DNA from: Actinomadura physcomitrii
Lineage (GTDB): Bacteria; Actinomycetota; Actinomycetes; Streptosporangiales; Streptosporangiaceae
Length of the DNA: 64,000 bases
NCBI RefSeq assembly: GCF_008923205.2
Contig: NZ_WBMS02000003.1
Location: forward strand, 284,775-348,774
Direction: 5' to 3'
Part shown: one piece after another, positions 26,393-35,889 of the stretch
Layout: each line of letters begins with the position of its first letter
How positions within the stretch are numbered: the first letter of the stretch is position 1
Translations under genes and position numbers: made by a program
The notes under the pieces: generated by a model
The model's input: the letters and a program-made list of their open reading frames with translations, nothing else
Database searches by the model: none
What the model was told of the DNA's origin: nothing

Positions 26393-27649
26393 ATGACCGT
26401 TGCACCTGAACGTTCCGTCACCTTCCTGCCGGAGCCGATCCCCGAGAAGAAGCTCCATCACCTGGTGATCTCCACCGACGATCACCTGATCGAGCCCGCG
26501 AACATGTTCGAGGGCCGCATCCCGTCGAAGTTCGGCGACCGCGGCCCAAAGATCATCACCGTGGACGGTGTCGAGGCCTGGAAGGTCGAGGACCAGATAC
26601 TCCACAACATGGGGCTCAACGCGGTCGCCGGCCGCCCGCCGGAGGAGTGGGACGACGAGCCCACCAACTTCGAAGAGCTGCGCCGAGGCTGCTTCGACAT
26701 CGAGGCGCGCATTCACGACATGGACCTCAACGGTGTCTACGCCTCCCTGTGCTTCCCGTCGAAGGTCGCCGGATTCGGCGGCGCGCGTTTCGCCGAGCTG
26801 AAGGATCGGGAGCTCGGCCTGGCCTGCGCGAAGGCCTGGAACGACTGGTACTACGAGGAGTGGATGTCTCCGCACCCGGACCGGATCATCGGCCTCCAGG
26901 TGCCGTGGCTGCTGGACGGCGAGCTGGGCGCCCAGGAGGTCTACCGCAACGCCGCCCGCGGCGTGCGGGCCCTGAGCTTCCCCGAGGTGCCGTCGAAGCT
27001 GGGCCTGCCGAGCCTGGCCAGCGGACACTACGACCCGATCTTCAGGGCGTGCGAGGAGACCGGGACCGTCATCGCGCTGCACACCGGCTCGTCCGGGATG
27101 CTGAACGACGTGGACGACGACCTCGGCCGTGACGTCTTCGTCGCGCTCTTCCCGGCGTACGCGCTACTGTCGGGGATGAGCTGGCTCTACTCGGGCGTCC
27201 CGTCGAAGTTCCCGGGCCTGAAGATCAGCCTCGCCGAGGGCGGCATCGGCTGGGTCGCGATGATGTTCGACCGGCTCGAGTACATCCAGACGCACGCCGG
27301 CATGGCGTCGACCTTCGACCGGTGGCGGGACACCAAGTACACGCCGGCCGAGGTGTTCGCGCGGAACTTCTGGTTCTGCACGTTCGACGACCCGTCGGCC
27401 CTCCAACTGCGGGACCGCATCGGCCTGGACAAGATCACCATCGAGGTGGACTACCCCCACGCGGACGGTAGCTGGCCCAAGAGCCAGCCGGTGCTGGCGG
27501 AGCTGCTGAAGGACATCCCGAAGGACGAGGCCGAGAAGATCACCTGGCGGAACGCGGCGAAGCTCTTCCAGCACGAGGTCCCCGCGGACATCGCGTCCGG
27601 TGAGCGGGACTACCGGACCACGATCGACTGGTCGACCGTCTCCGAGTGA
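26393..27649 (+). CDS. Amidohydrolase-2 family metal-dependent hydrolase (paralogue 2)
   Basis: 418 residues, TIM-barrel amidohydrolase. STDDHLIEPANMF is the N-terminal metal region, ALHTGSSG gives the barrel His, AEGGIGWVAMMFDRLEY is the C-terminal barrel strand and EVDYPHADGSWP the Asp ligand, so the gene looks complete. It lies 75 bases after the CMD-like gene. The group contains decarboxylases and ring or C-C hydrolases acting on catabolic intermediates; the substrate is unknown. Confidence 0.85.
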   Translation: MTVAPERSVTFLPEPIPEKKLHHLVISTDDHLIEPANMFEGRIPSKFGDRGPKIITVDGVEAWKVEDQILHNMGLNAVAGRPPEEWDDEPTNFEELRRGCFDIEARIHDMDLNGVYASLCFPSKVAGFGGARFAELKDRELGLACAKAWNDWYYEEWMSPHPDRIIGLQVPWLLDGELGAQEVYRNAARGVRALSFPEVPSKLGLPSLASGHYDPIFRACEETGTVIALHTGSSGMLNDVDDDLGRDVFVALFPAYALLSGMSWLYSGVPSKFPGLKISLAEGGIGWVAMMFDRLEYIQTHAGMASTFDRWRDTKYTPAEVFARNFWFCTFDDPSALQLRDRIGLDKITIEVDYPHADGSWPKSQPVLAELLKDIPKDEAEKITWRNAAKLFQHEVPADIASGERDYRTTIDWSTVSE

Positions 27650-27657
27650 GAGAAGCG

Positions 27658-27700
27658 CCGGTACCGGTCGCGCCCGCCCCCCCGGCGCGGTCGGTACCGG
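27658..27700 (+). terminator. Hairpin between amidohydrolase and VOC genes
   Basis: A 17-bp stem (27658-27674 with 27684-27700, two G-T wobbles) with a 9-base loop, starting 8 bases after the stop. It could be a terminator or an internal attenuator within the operon. Confidence 0.55.
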
Positions 27701-27753
27701 ATTCCATATCGGCGGGCATCCGCCAGACGAAGCGGGAAGAGCGGTGAGGCATT

Positions 27754-28296
27754 GTGACCGGATCCGGGTCGGGCAAGCAGGGAAGCGTCGATCAACTCGG
27801 TTTCGTGGTCGAGGACATCGAGGCCACGATGAGGTACTGGAACGAGGTCCTCGGCGTGGGGCCGTTCTTCTATCTTGAGCGGTCGGCGACCACGAACCTC
27901 TTCTTCCGTGGGGAGAAGACCTCGGTCGTCAGTTCCACCGCCCTGGCACAGGCAGGCGGCGTCCAGATCGAGCTGGTCCAGCTCCGCAACGACGCGCCGA
28001 GCGCCTACCGCGACATGCATCCCCACGGGCCCGGTGCGCTCCACCATGTCGGCTACTTCGTCGACGACTACGAGGCCACGCTCAAGGCCGAGCAGGACAA
28101 GGGGCTGGAGCTCGTGCAGTGGGGAGACGCCGGCCCCCGCGTGCACTTCTGCTACCTCGCCGATCCGAAGCGGCAGGGTCTTCTCGTGGAACTGATCGAG
28201 ATCGGTGGGCTGCGCGACTTCTTCGACCGGATCGCCGAGGCCGGCCGTACCTGGGACGGCACCGACGGCATCCTCAAGATCAAGCCGTCGCTTTGA
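27754..28296 (+). CDS. VOC (glyoxalase-fold) protein
   Basis: 180 residues with two beta-alpha-beta-beta-beta units: VDQLGFVVEDIEATMRYWNEVLG at the start and ALHHVGYFVDDYEATLK in the middle. The metal ligands of the family (His and Glu) may be the His of LHHVGY and the Glu in LLVELIE. Resembles methylmalonyl-CoA epimerase/dioxygenase-like VOC proteins; the reaction cannot be fixed. GTG at 27754. Confidence 0.78.
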   Translation: MTGSGSGKQGSVDQLGFVVEDIEATMRYWNEVLGVGPFFYLERSATTNLFFRGEKTSVVSSTALAQAGGVQIELVQLRNDAPSAYRDMHPHGPGALHHVGYFVDDYEATLKAEQDKGLELVQWGDAGPRVHFCYLADPKRQGLLVELIEIGGLRDFFDRIAEAGRTWDGTDGILKIKPSL

Positions 28297-28483
28297 CCGG
28301 TGTCTGCTCGCCGTGTCGAGGAGACACCGACGGTCGAGGTCGCGGGCATTGAGTCCCCCGCCGGTCTCGCCGACAACGATGACGTCGGCCATGCGGCCAC
28401 GTTGAACCCGCTCTCCGCTGAAGCGCTGTACGTGACCGCATGGCCGTGCCGGTGCGAGCCGGCCGGGCGCGTGAGGGCAAATC

Positions 28484-29272
28484 ATGACGACGCTGACGGA
28501 ATTCCGCAAAGTCGGCGACAAGCTGCGGAACTGGGGCCGCTGGGGCGAGGACAACCAGCTGGGCACGCTCAACTTCATCGAGTCGGCGAAGCTGGTGGAG
28601 TCGGCGTCGCTGGTCCGCAAGGGAGCGATCTTCCCGCTGGGCGTCGACTTCAACGCCGAGCTCATCTGGCCGCAGGACAACTTCCGCCGCAACCCCGTCC
28701 ACGTGATGACCGTGGACGGCGCCGATGCGGCCACGATGGCGGAGTTCCTCCCGGGCTACGGCGGCCCCACCGAGAAGCAGCTGCTCGACATCTGGCAGAC
28801 GCCGTTCCGGTTCGCCGACGACATGATCATCATGCCGCTGCAGTGCGGAACGCAATGGGACGCGCTGTCCCACGCCTGGTACGAGGACCTGATGTACAAC
28901 GGCGTGCCCGGGAGCGCGGTGAGCAGCCGCGGCGCAGCGCGCAACAGCATTGACCAGGTCGATGTCAAAGGGGTCGTGGCGCGAGGCGTTCTGCTGGACG
29001 CCGCTCGCCACAAGGGAGTAGCGCACCTGACCCCGAACAGTGCCCTCCTGCCGGACGACCTCGACGAGATCGCAGCCGCACAGGGAGTCGAAATCCGGTC
29101 CGGCGACACCGGCCCCGCCGGGGGAGCAGCGGTCACTACATGGGCCGCCTTCTCGGCGAGGACTGGTCGGCGGTATTTCGCGGCGTCACGGTCAGTCGAG
29201 CGTGACGCCGCGTCAGCGGTTCAGTTGAGCGTGACGCCGCCGTCCACGACAAGGGTCTGGCCGCGGACGTAA
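28484..29272 (+). CDS. Cyclase-family (PF04199) hydrolase, C-terminally truncated
   Basis: The first 205 codons match cyclase/kynurenine-formamidase-like hydrolases closely: WGRWGEDNQLGTLNFI, LQCGTQWDALSHAWYED (the metal motif HxGTHxDxxxH with two Gln replacements, known in one branch) and GVLLDAARHKG. After GVEIRSGDT the family similarity stops and the remaining 55 codons are Ala/Arg/Thr-rich and run 52 bases into the convergent SDR gene. Related proteins are usually over 300 residues, so the second half of the active site is probably lost. A short different-frame stretch (GHYMGRLLGEDWSAVFRG, ending near 29206) may be the tail of another lost gene. Confidence 0.6.
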   Translation: MTTLTEFRKVGDKLRNWGRWGEDNQLGTLNFIESAKLVESASLVRKGAIFPLGVDFNAELIWPQDNFRRNPVHVMTVDGADAATMAEFLPGYGGPTEKQLLDIWQTPFRFADDMIIMPLQCGTQWDALSHAWYEDLMYNGVPGSAVSSRGAARNSIDQVDVKGVVARGVLLDAARHKGVAHLTPNSALLPDDLDEIAAAQGVEIRSGDTGPAGGAAVTTWAAFSARTGRRYFAASRSVERDAASAVQLSVTPPSTTRVWPRT

Positions 29273-30000
29273 CTGGCGGCGTCGGAGGCCAGGAACACCG
29301 CGACCTTGGCGATGTCGTCCGGCTCCGCGACCCGGCCCGTCGGATTGCGGGCGACGAGGTGCGCCATCTTCTCGAGGGCGGCTTCGCGGCCGCCCAGGCC
29401 GGTCAGCACGCCTTCGGTCATGACGGTGCCGGGGGCTATCCCGTTGACGGCGATGCCCTGCGGGCCCAGTTCGACCGCCATGTGCCGGGTCAGCGCCATG
29501 ACGCCGGCCTTGGTGGCCGCGTAGGGCGCGAGCCCGCTGGGCAGCGAGGCCTTGAGGCCGTCGACGGAGGCGATGTTGATGATCGAGCCGGCGCCGCCCT
29601 CGGCGATCAGCAGTTTGCTGAACGCGATGGACGTCAAGGCGAGCCCGCGCAGGTTCGTCTCGTACACCAGGTCGAAGAACTCCGGCGTGGCGTCCAGGAC
29701 GGCGACGTTGGGATAGATGCCGGCGTCGTTGACCAGGATGGTGGGGGTCCCGAACGGCTCTGCGGCACGGCGGAGGATGTCCTGGTGGGCGTGCGGTTCG
29801 CTGACGTCCGCGATCACCACGGCCGCGTCGCCGGGCCCCTTCTCCTTGAGGATGCGCTTGGTGTTCGGGTTCTTGTCGACCACGACCACCTGGGAGCCGG
29901 CTTCGCGCATCCGCACGGCGATGGCCCGGCCCATCCCGGAGGCACCTCCCGTGACGACAGCGACTTGGCCGGAGAGGTCGAAGGGGTTCGGCCGGGCCAT
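29221..30000 (-). CDS. Short-chain dehydrogenase/reductase
   Basis: 259 residues. TGGASGMG cofactor motif, NDAGIY, active Ser in NIASVDG and YAATK are all present; the end VVDGGVTLN is typical. Divergent from the Baeyer-Villiger monooxygenase gene across a 208-bp region that holds two operator copies. An alcohol dehydrogenase making the ketone for the BVMO would fit the arrangement, but that is inference. Confidence 0.87.
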   Translation of the reverse strand: MARPNPFDLSGQVAVVTGGASGMGRAIAVRMREAGSQVVVVDKNPNTKRILKEKGPGDAAVVIADVSEPHAHQDILRRAAEPFGTPTILVNDAGIYPNVAVLDATPEFFDLVYETNLRGLALTSIAFSKLLIAEGGAGSIINIASVDGLKASLPSGLAPYAATKAGVMALTRHMAVELGPQGIAVNGIAPGTVMTEGVLTGLGGREAALEKMAHLVARNPTGRVAEPDDIAKVAVFLASDAASYVRGQTLVVDGGVTLN

Positions 30001-30045
30001 GAGGGCCTCCTCGTCGGTGCTTGCTCGGGCGACCCGAGACGATGG

Positions 30046-30060
30046 TGGATGTTGGATCCA
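30046..30060. promoter_or_regulatory. Operator copy 2 (weak) upstream of the 29.2 kb SDR
   Basis: On the minus strand it reads TTGGATCCAACATCC, sharing GATCCAACAT with the copy at 25889. The centre is less symmetric than in other copies. It lies 46-60 bases upstream of the SDR start. Confidence 0.5.
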
Positions 30061-30125
30061 AGAACGTAGATCCGGTGCCTGGGGCTGTCAATGGCCGCCG
30101 GAAGTCTCCGCGTGTGGCGGAAACT

Positions 30126-30146
30126 GAATGCTGGATGTAGGATTTC
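30126..30146. promoter_or_regulatory. Operator copy 3 upstream of BVMO
   Basis: GAATGCTGGATGT (30126-30138) followed by TAGGAT (30138-30143), a likely -10 box for the BVMO. The site is about 65 bases before the TTG start. Confidence 0.6.
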
Positions 30147-30208
30147 GGACAATTGGAGCGCCGTCGGCCTGGCCCGTGGCGCCCCTGCCAGGTGCATTGG
30201 GAGGAAGC

Positions 30209-32026
30209 TTGACCGAGCCGACGACGCAAGCGCCGGGACCCACGTTCGACCCGGAAGCGCTGCGCAAGAAGTACCTCGAGGAACGCGACAAGCGGCTGCG
30301 CTCAGATGGCCTCTCCCAGTACATCGACCTCACCGGGAGGTTTAAGGAGTACGCGGAGGACCCGTACGTCGAGCCGGGCTTCACCCGCGACCCGATCACC
30401 GACGAGTCGGAAGTGATCATCCTCGGCGGCGGCTTTTCCGGGTTGATCACCGCGGCCCGCCTGCGGCAGGCCGGGGTGCGCGACATCCGCGTCATCGAGA
30501 AGGGCGGGGACTTCGGCGGTACCTGGTACTGGAACCGGTACCCGGGCATCCGCTGCGACGTCGAGTCGTACATCTACATGCCGCTGCTCGAAGAGCTGGG
30601 CTACATGCCCACGGAGAAGTACGCGCGCGGGCAGGAGATCTTCGAGTACTGCCAGATGCTCGGCAAGCACTTCGACCTCTATGACAACGCCTGCTTCCAG
30701 ACGCGGGTCACGAAGATCCACTGGGACGAGGGGCTCTCGCGCTGGATCGTCGAGACCGACCGGGACGACGTGATGCGGGCGCGGTTCATCGTGCTCGGCA
30801 GCGGCGGCCTGCATCTCGCCAAGCTCCCCGGCATCCCCGGCATCGAGAGCTTCGCGGGGAAGGCCTTCCACACGAGCCGGTGGGACTATGAGTACACCGG
30901 CGGCGACCAGACCGGGAACCTCACGGGGCTGAAGGGCAAGCGGGTGGCGGTCATCGGCACCGGTGCGACCGCCATCCAGTGCGTCCCGCAGATCGCGAAG
31001 TACGCGAAGCACCTCTACGTGTTCCAGCGCACGCCGTCCTCCGTGGACGTCCGGGCGAACGGTCCCACGGACCCGGAGTGGTTCGCGAGCCTGGAGCCCG
31101 GCTGGCAGCGCGAGCGGATGCAGAACTTCACGTCGATCCTCGTCGGCCGGCCGCAGGAAGAGGACCTCGTCAACGACAGATGGACCGACGTGTGGGCGAA
31201 GGCCGCGCGGCTCGCGCGCGAGGCGGCCGGCGAGGGGGCCGAGCTCGACCCCGCCGAGATCATGCAGCTCGCCGACTACGAGAAGATGAACCAGATCCGG
31301 GCGAGGGTCGAGGAGATCGTGGCGGATCCGGAGGTCGCCGAGTCGCTCAAGCCCTGGTACAACCTGTGGTGCAAGCGCCCCCTTTTCAGCGACGAGTTTC
31401 TCCAGGCGTTCAACCAGCCCAATGTCACCCTCGTCGACACCGACGGCCGGGGCGTCGACCGCATCACCGAGAACGCCATCGAGTTCGGCGGCGAATCCCA
31501 CGAGGTCGACTGCATCATCTTCGCCACCGGTTTCCGTGTCGGCGTCCCCACCTACCAGGCCGGTGAATTCACGCTGACCGGCCGGGACGGGCTCGACCTC
31601 GCGGACAAGTGGGCCGACGGCTGCAAGTCGCTGCACGGCGTCTACACTCGCGGTTTCCCCAACATGTTCATCGTCGGGAACAAGATGGATGCCGGGCTCA
31701 CCACGAACGTTCCCCACATCCTCGGCGAGCAGAGCGCGCATGTCGCCGCGCTCGTCAAGCGCTGCCTGGACGAGGGCATCGAGACGATGGAGGTCCGCCA
31801 GGAGGCTGAGGACGGCTGGGCCGCCACCATGGCGGAGAAGGCGGTCGACCGCCAGAAGTTCGAAGAGGAATGCACCCCGGGGTACTTCAACAACGAGGGG
31901 CAGAAGGACAGGACGACGATCTTCTCCGGCGGGTACGGCGGCGGCCCCTACGAGTACATCGAACTCTGCGACCAGTGGCGCGAGTCGGGCTTCGAGAAGG
32001 ACGTGGACATCACGTACGCCCGCTGA
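30209..32026 (+). CDS. Baeyer-Villiger flavin monooxygenase
   Basis: 605 residues. Two Rossmann motifs are visible: [11 protein letters not shown] near residue 71 for FAD and [12 protein letters not shown] near 250 for NADPH, with the BVMO fingerprint F-x-G-x3-H-x3-W present as [11 protein letters not shown] near residue 216. Turns a ketone into an ester or lactone with O2 and NADPH. The start is TTG at 30209 with GGGAGGAAGC in front; upstream ATG 30128 would lie inside the operator and give a non-homologous leader. The N-terminal extension is like PAMO-group and large-ring-ketone BVMOs. Confidence 0.9.
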   Translation: MTEPTTQAPGPTFDPEALRKKYLEERDKRLRSDGLSQYIDLTGRFKEYAEDPYVEPGFTRDPITDESEVIILGGGFSGLITAARLRQAGVRDIRVIEKGGDFGGTWYWNRYPGIRCDVESYIYMPLLEELGYMPTEKYARGQEIFEYCQMLGKHFDLYDNACFQTRVTKIHWDEGLSRWIVETDRDDVMRARFIVLGSGGLHLAKLPGIPGIESFAGKAFHTSRWDYEYTGGDQTGNLTGLKGKRVAVIGTGATAIQCVPQIAKYAKHLYVFQRTPSSVDVRANGPTDPEWFASLEPGWQRERMQNFTSILVGRPQEEDLVNDRWTDVWAKAARLAREAAGEGAELDPAEIMQLADYEKMNQIRARVEEIVADPEVAESLKPWYNLWCKRPLFSDEFLQAFNQPNVTLVDTDGRGVDRITENAIEFGGESHEVDCIIFATGFRVGVPTYQAGEFTLTGRDGLDLADKWADGCKSLHGVYTRGFPNMFIVGNKMDAGLTTNVPHILGEQSAHVAALVKRCLDEGIETMEVRQEAEDGWAATMAEKAVDRQKFEEECTPGYFNNEGQKDRTTIFSGGYGGGPYEYIELCDQWRESGFEKDVDITYAR

Positions 32027-32046
32027 CGCCAACCGTTGGCACGGGA

Positions 32047-32086
32047 TTCAGTGCGGCCACGACAATCGAGTCGTGGTCGCACTGAA
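32047..32086 (+). terminator. Hairpin terminator after BVMO
   Basis: A 17-bp stem with one G-T wobble (32047-32063 with 32070-32086) and a 6-base loop, 20 bases after the BVMO stop. Confidence 0.75.
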
Positions 32087-32255
32087 ACGCGTCTTCGGAG
32101 CGTTTTCTCCACTCGGGAGTTCTGTATCTTGCTCCCATTCGCTGGGCCGTCGATCCGCCGGGCACTGGGCACACGGCCGCGGGGACGCCGTCACGTGCCG
32201 AGGGAGGATCACGAGACCGCGAACCGCCGCCCGCAGGGCAGCAGGTAGGATTCTT

Positions 32256-32268
32256 GAATCCTGGATTT
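32256..32268. promoter_or_regulatory. Operator copy 4 upstream of the 32.4 kb SDR
   Basis: GAATCCTGGATTT, followed by a possible -10 TATGCT at 32269-32274. About 90 bases upstream of the SDR start. Confidence 0.65.
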
Positions 32269-32358
32269 TATGCTAGGCCGTACGGCTGACCTGCACGCCA
32301 GGACCACCGTGTCCGGCCATCGCGCCGGCCGCGGTCTTCGAAGGGAGCCGTGACACCC

Positions 32359-33120
32359 ATGTCCGATCTGATCCTCGACGGCCGCGTCGCCGTCGTCACC
32401 GGCGCCGCCACCGGCATCGGCGAGGGCAGTGCGCTCGCGCTGGCCCGCGCGGGCGCCAGTGTCGTGCTGGCCGATCTCGACGATGCGCGACCCGTCGCCG
32501 ACGAAATCATTGCCGCGGGTGGGAAGGCCGCCGTCACCCGCTGCGACATCGCCGACGAAGACCAGGTCGCGGCGGTGATGGCCGTTGCAGTGGAGACCTT
32601 CGGCAGGCTCGACATCCTGCACGCCAACGCCGGCCTCGGGCACGGCCAGGCGCGCCTGACCGACATCGACAAGAAGGCATGGGACCGCACGGTCTCGGTC
32701 AACCTCACCGGGACGTGGCTCTGCCTGCGGCACGCCGCCCGCGCGATGATCGAGCAGGGGCGCGGCGGCTCGATCGTCGTCACCGCCTCCGCCACGGGTC
32801 TCGTCGGCTTCCCGCTCACCGGGGGATACGCCGCGACGAAGGCCGGCTTGATCAGCCTGACCAAGACCGCGTCGATGGAGCTCGCCGAGGCGGGCATCAG
32901 AGTGAACGCGGTCGCGCCCGGTCCGATCGCGACCGACATGGTGCAGAAGGCGATCGCCGCCCGCCCTGAACTGGAGGACGAGCTGCGCCGTTCGGTTCCG
33001 CTGGGACGGCCCGGTGCCGTCGAAGAGGTGGCGCACACCGTGGTCTGGCTGTGCTCCTCCCAGGCCTCGTACATCACCGGGACGACGGTTCCGGTCGACG
33101 GCGGCCAGGTAGCCGGGTGA
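32359..33120 (+). CDS. Short-chain dehydrogenase/reductase
   Basis: 253 residues. TGAATGIG, NAGLG, the active Ser in TASATG and YAATK are visible, with the VDGGQVAG ending. ATG at 32359 is favoured (GGGAG 11-14 bases before); GTG at 32350 is an alternative. First gene of a unit with the DUF6282-like remnant and a cupin, and probably controlled by the operator at 32256. Confidence 0.86.
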   Translation: MSDLILDGRVAVVTGAATGIGEGSALALARAGASVVLADLDDARPVADEIIAAGGKAAVTRCDIADEDQVAAVMAVAVETFGRLDILHANAGLGHGQARLTDIDKKAWDRTVSVNLTGTWLCLRHAARAMIEQGRGGSIVVTASATGLVGFPLTGGYAATKAGLISLTKTASMELAEAGIRVNAVAPGPIATDMVQKAIAARPELEDELRRSVPLGRPGAVEEVAHTVVWLCSSQASYITGTTVPVDGGQVAG

Positions 33121-33582
33121 GCGCTTCGCCCGGTCCGGAGGTGGTCGCGCTGCTCGACGGCGCGGTCGACTGCTACGTCCATGCCGGTCCGGATCCGATC
33201 CCCAGGCACGACAACGACATCGGGCTCGCGAGCGGATGCGCCGGCGCGGGTTACCGGGCCGCCGTGCACCGGCACCACTTCGCCGAGACGACGGGCCGGG
33301 CCGAACTCGCCCGCGCGGCGACCGGCTTCGACCTCCTGGGCGGGCTCGTACTCGGCGACGCCACCGGCGGGATCAACCCGACGGCGGCCGAACTCGCCCT
33401 GCGTGCCGGGGCCGCCTGGGTCGGCCTGCCGACGCTGTCGTCCGCGGTCTTCCGCGCCGGGCTCCAGACGAAGCCGGCCGGCGTCCAGGGCGCGCTCGGC
33501 CTGTGTGCTCACCTATCCGCACATCGCGAGCCACCTCGCGGCGAGGCCCTCGAAACCAGTTCTGGCGAAGGAGCAAGGATGA
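33117..33582 (+). pseudogene. DUF6282-like gene, internally deleted and frameshifted
   Basis: GTG at 33117 overlaps the SDR stop. The first 125 codons match the N-terminal half of DUF6282 amidohydrolase-like proteins: LLDGAVDCYVHAGPDPIPR (metal region with DCYVHAGPD), a HRHHFAETTGRAEL stretch and GGINPTAAELALRAGA. After about 33500 this frame loses character and runs on into the cupin. The +1 frame reads VLTYPHIASHLAARPSKPVL and stops at 33582, giving an ATGA overlap with the cupin start, so that was probably the original end. The middle of the gene seems missing. The origin of the tail is not certain. Confidence 0.5.
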
Positions 33583-34013
33583 GCGACACCGAGCCGATCC
33601 GGCGCGTCAACTGGCAGGACCCCGGCTTCACGGATCTGCCGTTCAACCTGCGGCAGGCCCTGTTCGGTCTGGGCGAGCAGGGCGACCCCGACGCGCCCGT
33701 GCTGGTCATCACCCAGTTCGCGCCGCACGCGGAGCTGCCCGTCCACTCCCACCCGTCGGCCTTCTGCGACGCCGTGGTGGAGGGATCGATGATCGTCGAT
33801 GGCCAGGAGAATCCGCGGGGCACGATCCGCCTCCTGCGGCCCGATGCGGTCTACGGTCCCTCGATCGCGGGACCGGAAGGCTGCACACTGCTCGAGTTCT
33901 ACGCCCATGACCGCGGGCGGCCGGGGGAGTTCCCGCCCGAGGTGCGCACTCCGGAGTTCGAGCGGACGGTCGCCGAGTTCCGTGCCCGCCAGGCGGCGGC
34001 GCAGCGCGGCTGA
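33579..34013 (+). CDS. Cupin-domain protein
   Basis: 144 residues. The metal-type cupin motif is visible as PVHSHPSAFCDAVVEGSM followed by a second part around VYGPSIAGPEGCTLLEFY, so a small beta-barrel with possible metal at the His pair. The ATG at 33579 has GGAGCAAGG before it. Role unknown; small cupins in catabolic clusters are often isomerases, dioxygenases or sensors. Confidence 0.75.
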   Translation: MSDTEPIRRVNWQDPGFTDLPFNLRQALFGLGEQGDPDAPVLVITQFAPHAELPVHSHPSAFCDAVVEGSMIVDGQENPRGTIRLLRPDAVYGPSIAGPEGCTLLEFYAHDRGRPGEFPPEVRTPEFERTVAEFRARQAAAQRG

Positions 34014-34048
34014 ACGTGCCGCCGCCTCGACAGTCCGCGACTGTATTT

Positions 34049-34066
34049 GTATCCTGTATCCAATTC
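34049..34066. promoter_or_regulatory. Operator copy 5 upstream of the AtuA operon
   Basis: GTATCCTGTATCCAATTC. This copy has two direct ATCC half-sites seven bases apart rather than a clean dyad, as do the copies at 38462 and 53603. It is about 165 bases before the AtuA-like start. Confidence 0.55.
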
Positions 34067-34231
34067 AGTCGGCCGGGACATGACCTACCGGCCGAGCGCA
34101 GGTGACGCCGTGCCGAGCGTCGCCGTGGCGAGCGGGACCCGTGCCGCGGGCCCGGAGTCGCCGCCTCTGCCCGAAAGGAAGGCTCGCATGTCGAAGCCGC
34201 TGACCTCATTGGACGCGATCGGAGGCCTCCG

Positions 34232-35593
34232 GTGATCCGGATCGGTTGCGGCAGCGCTTTCGAACGTGACCGCATCGACTGGCCGGTGCGCCTCGCCGAC
34301 TCCGGTGCGGTCGACCACATGGCCTTCGACTGCCTGGCCGAGCGGTCCATGGCGCTGAACCAGCTGCGCAAGCTCGAGGACCCGAACGCCGGGTACATGC
34401 AGCGGCTCGAAAAACCCGCCGCGGGCTTCGACGTCCGCCTTCCGAAGATCGTCGAAGGGTTCGCCCCGTTCGTGGCGTCCGGCGGGACGATGGTGGGCAA
34501 CTTCGGCGCCGCCAATCCGGAGGGGGCCGGGGCCGCCGTGGTGGACGGGCTGCGCGCCGCCGGCGTGAGCGGCGTGAAGGTCGGCGTGATCACCGGCGAC
34601 GACGTCATGGAGCAGGTGGTCAAGCAGGACCTCTACCTGCCCGAGTACGACCGCCGGATCTCGGAGATGACCGAGAAGATCGTCTCTGCCAACGCCTACA
34701 TCGGTGCCGAACCGGTCGTGGAGGCCCTGCGGCAGGGGGCCACGTTCGTCCTCGGCGGACGGCTGGCCGACCCGTCGCCGTACGTCGGCCCGATCTGCTT
34801 CCGGAACGGATGGGAGCTCGACGACTGGGAGAAGGTCGGACTCGCCACCCTTGCGGGCCACCTGCTCGAGTGCGGCACGCACGTGACGGGCGGGAACTTC
34901 ACCGACCCCCCGTTCAACCCCGTGCCGGACATGATGGAGCTCGGCTTCCCGTACGCGGAGGTCGACGACGGCCGCATCGTCGTCAGCAAGACTCCGGGCA
35001 CCGGGGGCCTGGTCAGCACGAAGACCGTTCGCCTCCAGATCGGCTATGAGATCGGTGACCCGGCCGCCTACCTGACGCCCGACGTCACGGCCGACTTCAG
35101 CCAGGTCGCGGTGCGCCAGGTCGGGGAGGACCGGGTCGAGGTCACCGGTGCGTCCGGCCGGGAGCGCCCGGAGACGCTGAAGGTGCTGGTCGGTCTCGAT
35201 CTGGGCTGGAAGGTCACCGTGGAGATGTCCTATGGCGGCCCCGGCTGCGTCGAACGCGCACAGTTCTCGGCCGAGCTGCTCCGGGCCCGCGTCGAGAAGG
35301 CGCTGGGGGACGAGATCCTCGAGTGGCACACCGACCTCGTCGGAATGAGCTCGCTGTTCGGCACCGCGATCAGCCGGGGCTACCCGGCCGAGGTGCGGAT
35401 GCGCGTGGCCGCGAGGACCGCTTCGAAGGCGGCGGCACAGACGATCTTCGACGAGGGCGACTACCTGCCGATCTCCGGGCCCGCGGCCGGCGGCGGCCGG
35501 GGCGCGATGACCCTCGCACGGGCGATCGGCGTCACCCCCGCCCTGCTCGACCGGTCCAACGTCCCGCTGCACGTGGAGGTGCTCGAATCATGA
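34232..35593 (+). CDS. AtuA-family protein (DUF1446), large part
   Basis: 453 residues. It opens IRIGCGSAFERDRIDWPVRLA and carries GAANPEGAGAAVVDGL, GGRLADPSPYVGP and THVTGGNF, all marks of the acyclic-terpene-utilisation AtuA family. The reaction of AtuA is not established; it is needed for citronellol/geraniol catabolism in Pseudomonas. GTG at 34232 follows GGAGGCCTCC. The small AtuA-like domain that is fused in some relatives is encoded by the next gene (ATGA overlap). Confidence 0.83.
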   Translation: MIRIGCGSAFERDRIDWPVRLADSGAVDHMAFDCLAERSMALNQLRKLEDPNAGYMQRLEKPAAGFDVRLPKIVEGFAPFVASGGTMVGNFGAANPEGAGAAVVDGLRAAGVSGVKVGVITGDDVMEQVVKQDLYLPEYDRRISEMTEKIVSANAYIGAEPVVEALRQGATFVLGGRLADPSPYVGPICFRNGWELDDWEKVGLATLAGHLLECGTHVTGGNFTDPPFNPVPDMMELGFPYAEVDDGRIVVSKTPGTGGLVSTKTVRLQIGYEIGDPAAYLTPDVTADFSQVAVRQVGEDRVEVTGASGRERPETLKVLVGLDLGWKVTVEMSYGGPGCVERAQFSAELLRARVEKALGDEILEWHTDLVGMSSLFGTAISRGYPAEVRMRVAARTASKAAAQTIFDEGDYLPISGPAAGGGRGAMTLARAIGVTPALLDRSNVPLHVEVLES

Positions 35594-35889
35594 AGCTTCG
35601 CGATATCGCCTACGCGCGGGAAGGTGACAAGACCGATCTCGCCAACATCTGCCTCTTCCCTCACGACGAGGCCGACTGGCCGCTGCTGCAGGAGAAGATC
35701 ACGGCGGAGGTCGTGGCGGCCAAGTTCGCCCCGGTGATCAAGGGCACCGTGACGCGATACGAACTGCCCAACCTGCAGGGCCTCAACTTCGTCCTCACCG
35801 CGGCGCTGGCCGGGGGCAACTCCCGTTCGCTGCGCGTGGACGGCACCGGGAAGAGCTACGCCTCGCTGATGCTGGACATCGAGATCTGA
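35590..35889 (+). CDS. AtuA-like small domain protein (DUF4387-like)
   Basis: 99 residues beginning MKLRDIAYAREGDKTDLANI, then CLFPHD and a closing SYASLMLDIEI. It matches the small ferredoxin-fold-like domain associated with AtuA proteins. The ATGA overlap with the large subunit gene and TGATG overlap with the next gene show tight translational coupling, suggesting a complex. Confidence 0.78.
   Translation: MKLRDIAYAREGDKTDLANICLFPHDEADWPLLQEKITAEVVAAKFAPVIKGTVTRYELPNLQGLNFVLTAALAGGNSRSLRVDGTGKSYASLMLDIEI

Noticed and set aside
30128..30208. ATG at 30128 as start of the BVMO
   Set aside because: It lies inside an operator and its promoter, and the added residues look like no known BVMO N terminus. 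TTG 30209 has a strong Shine-Dalgarno.
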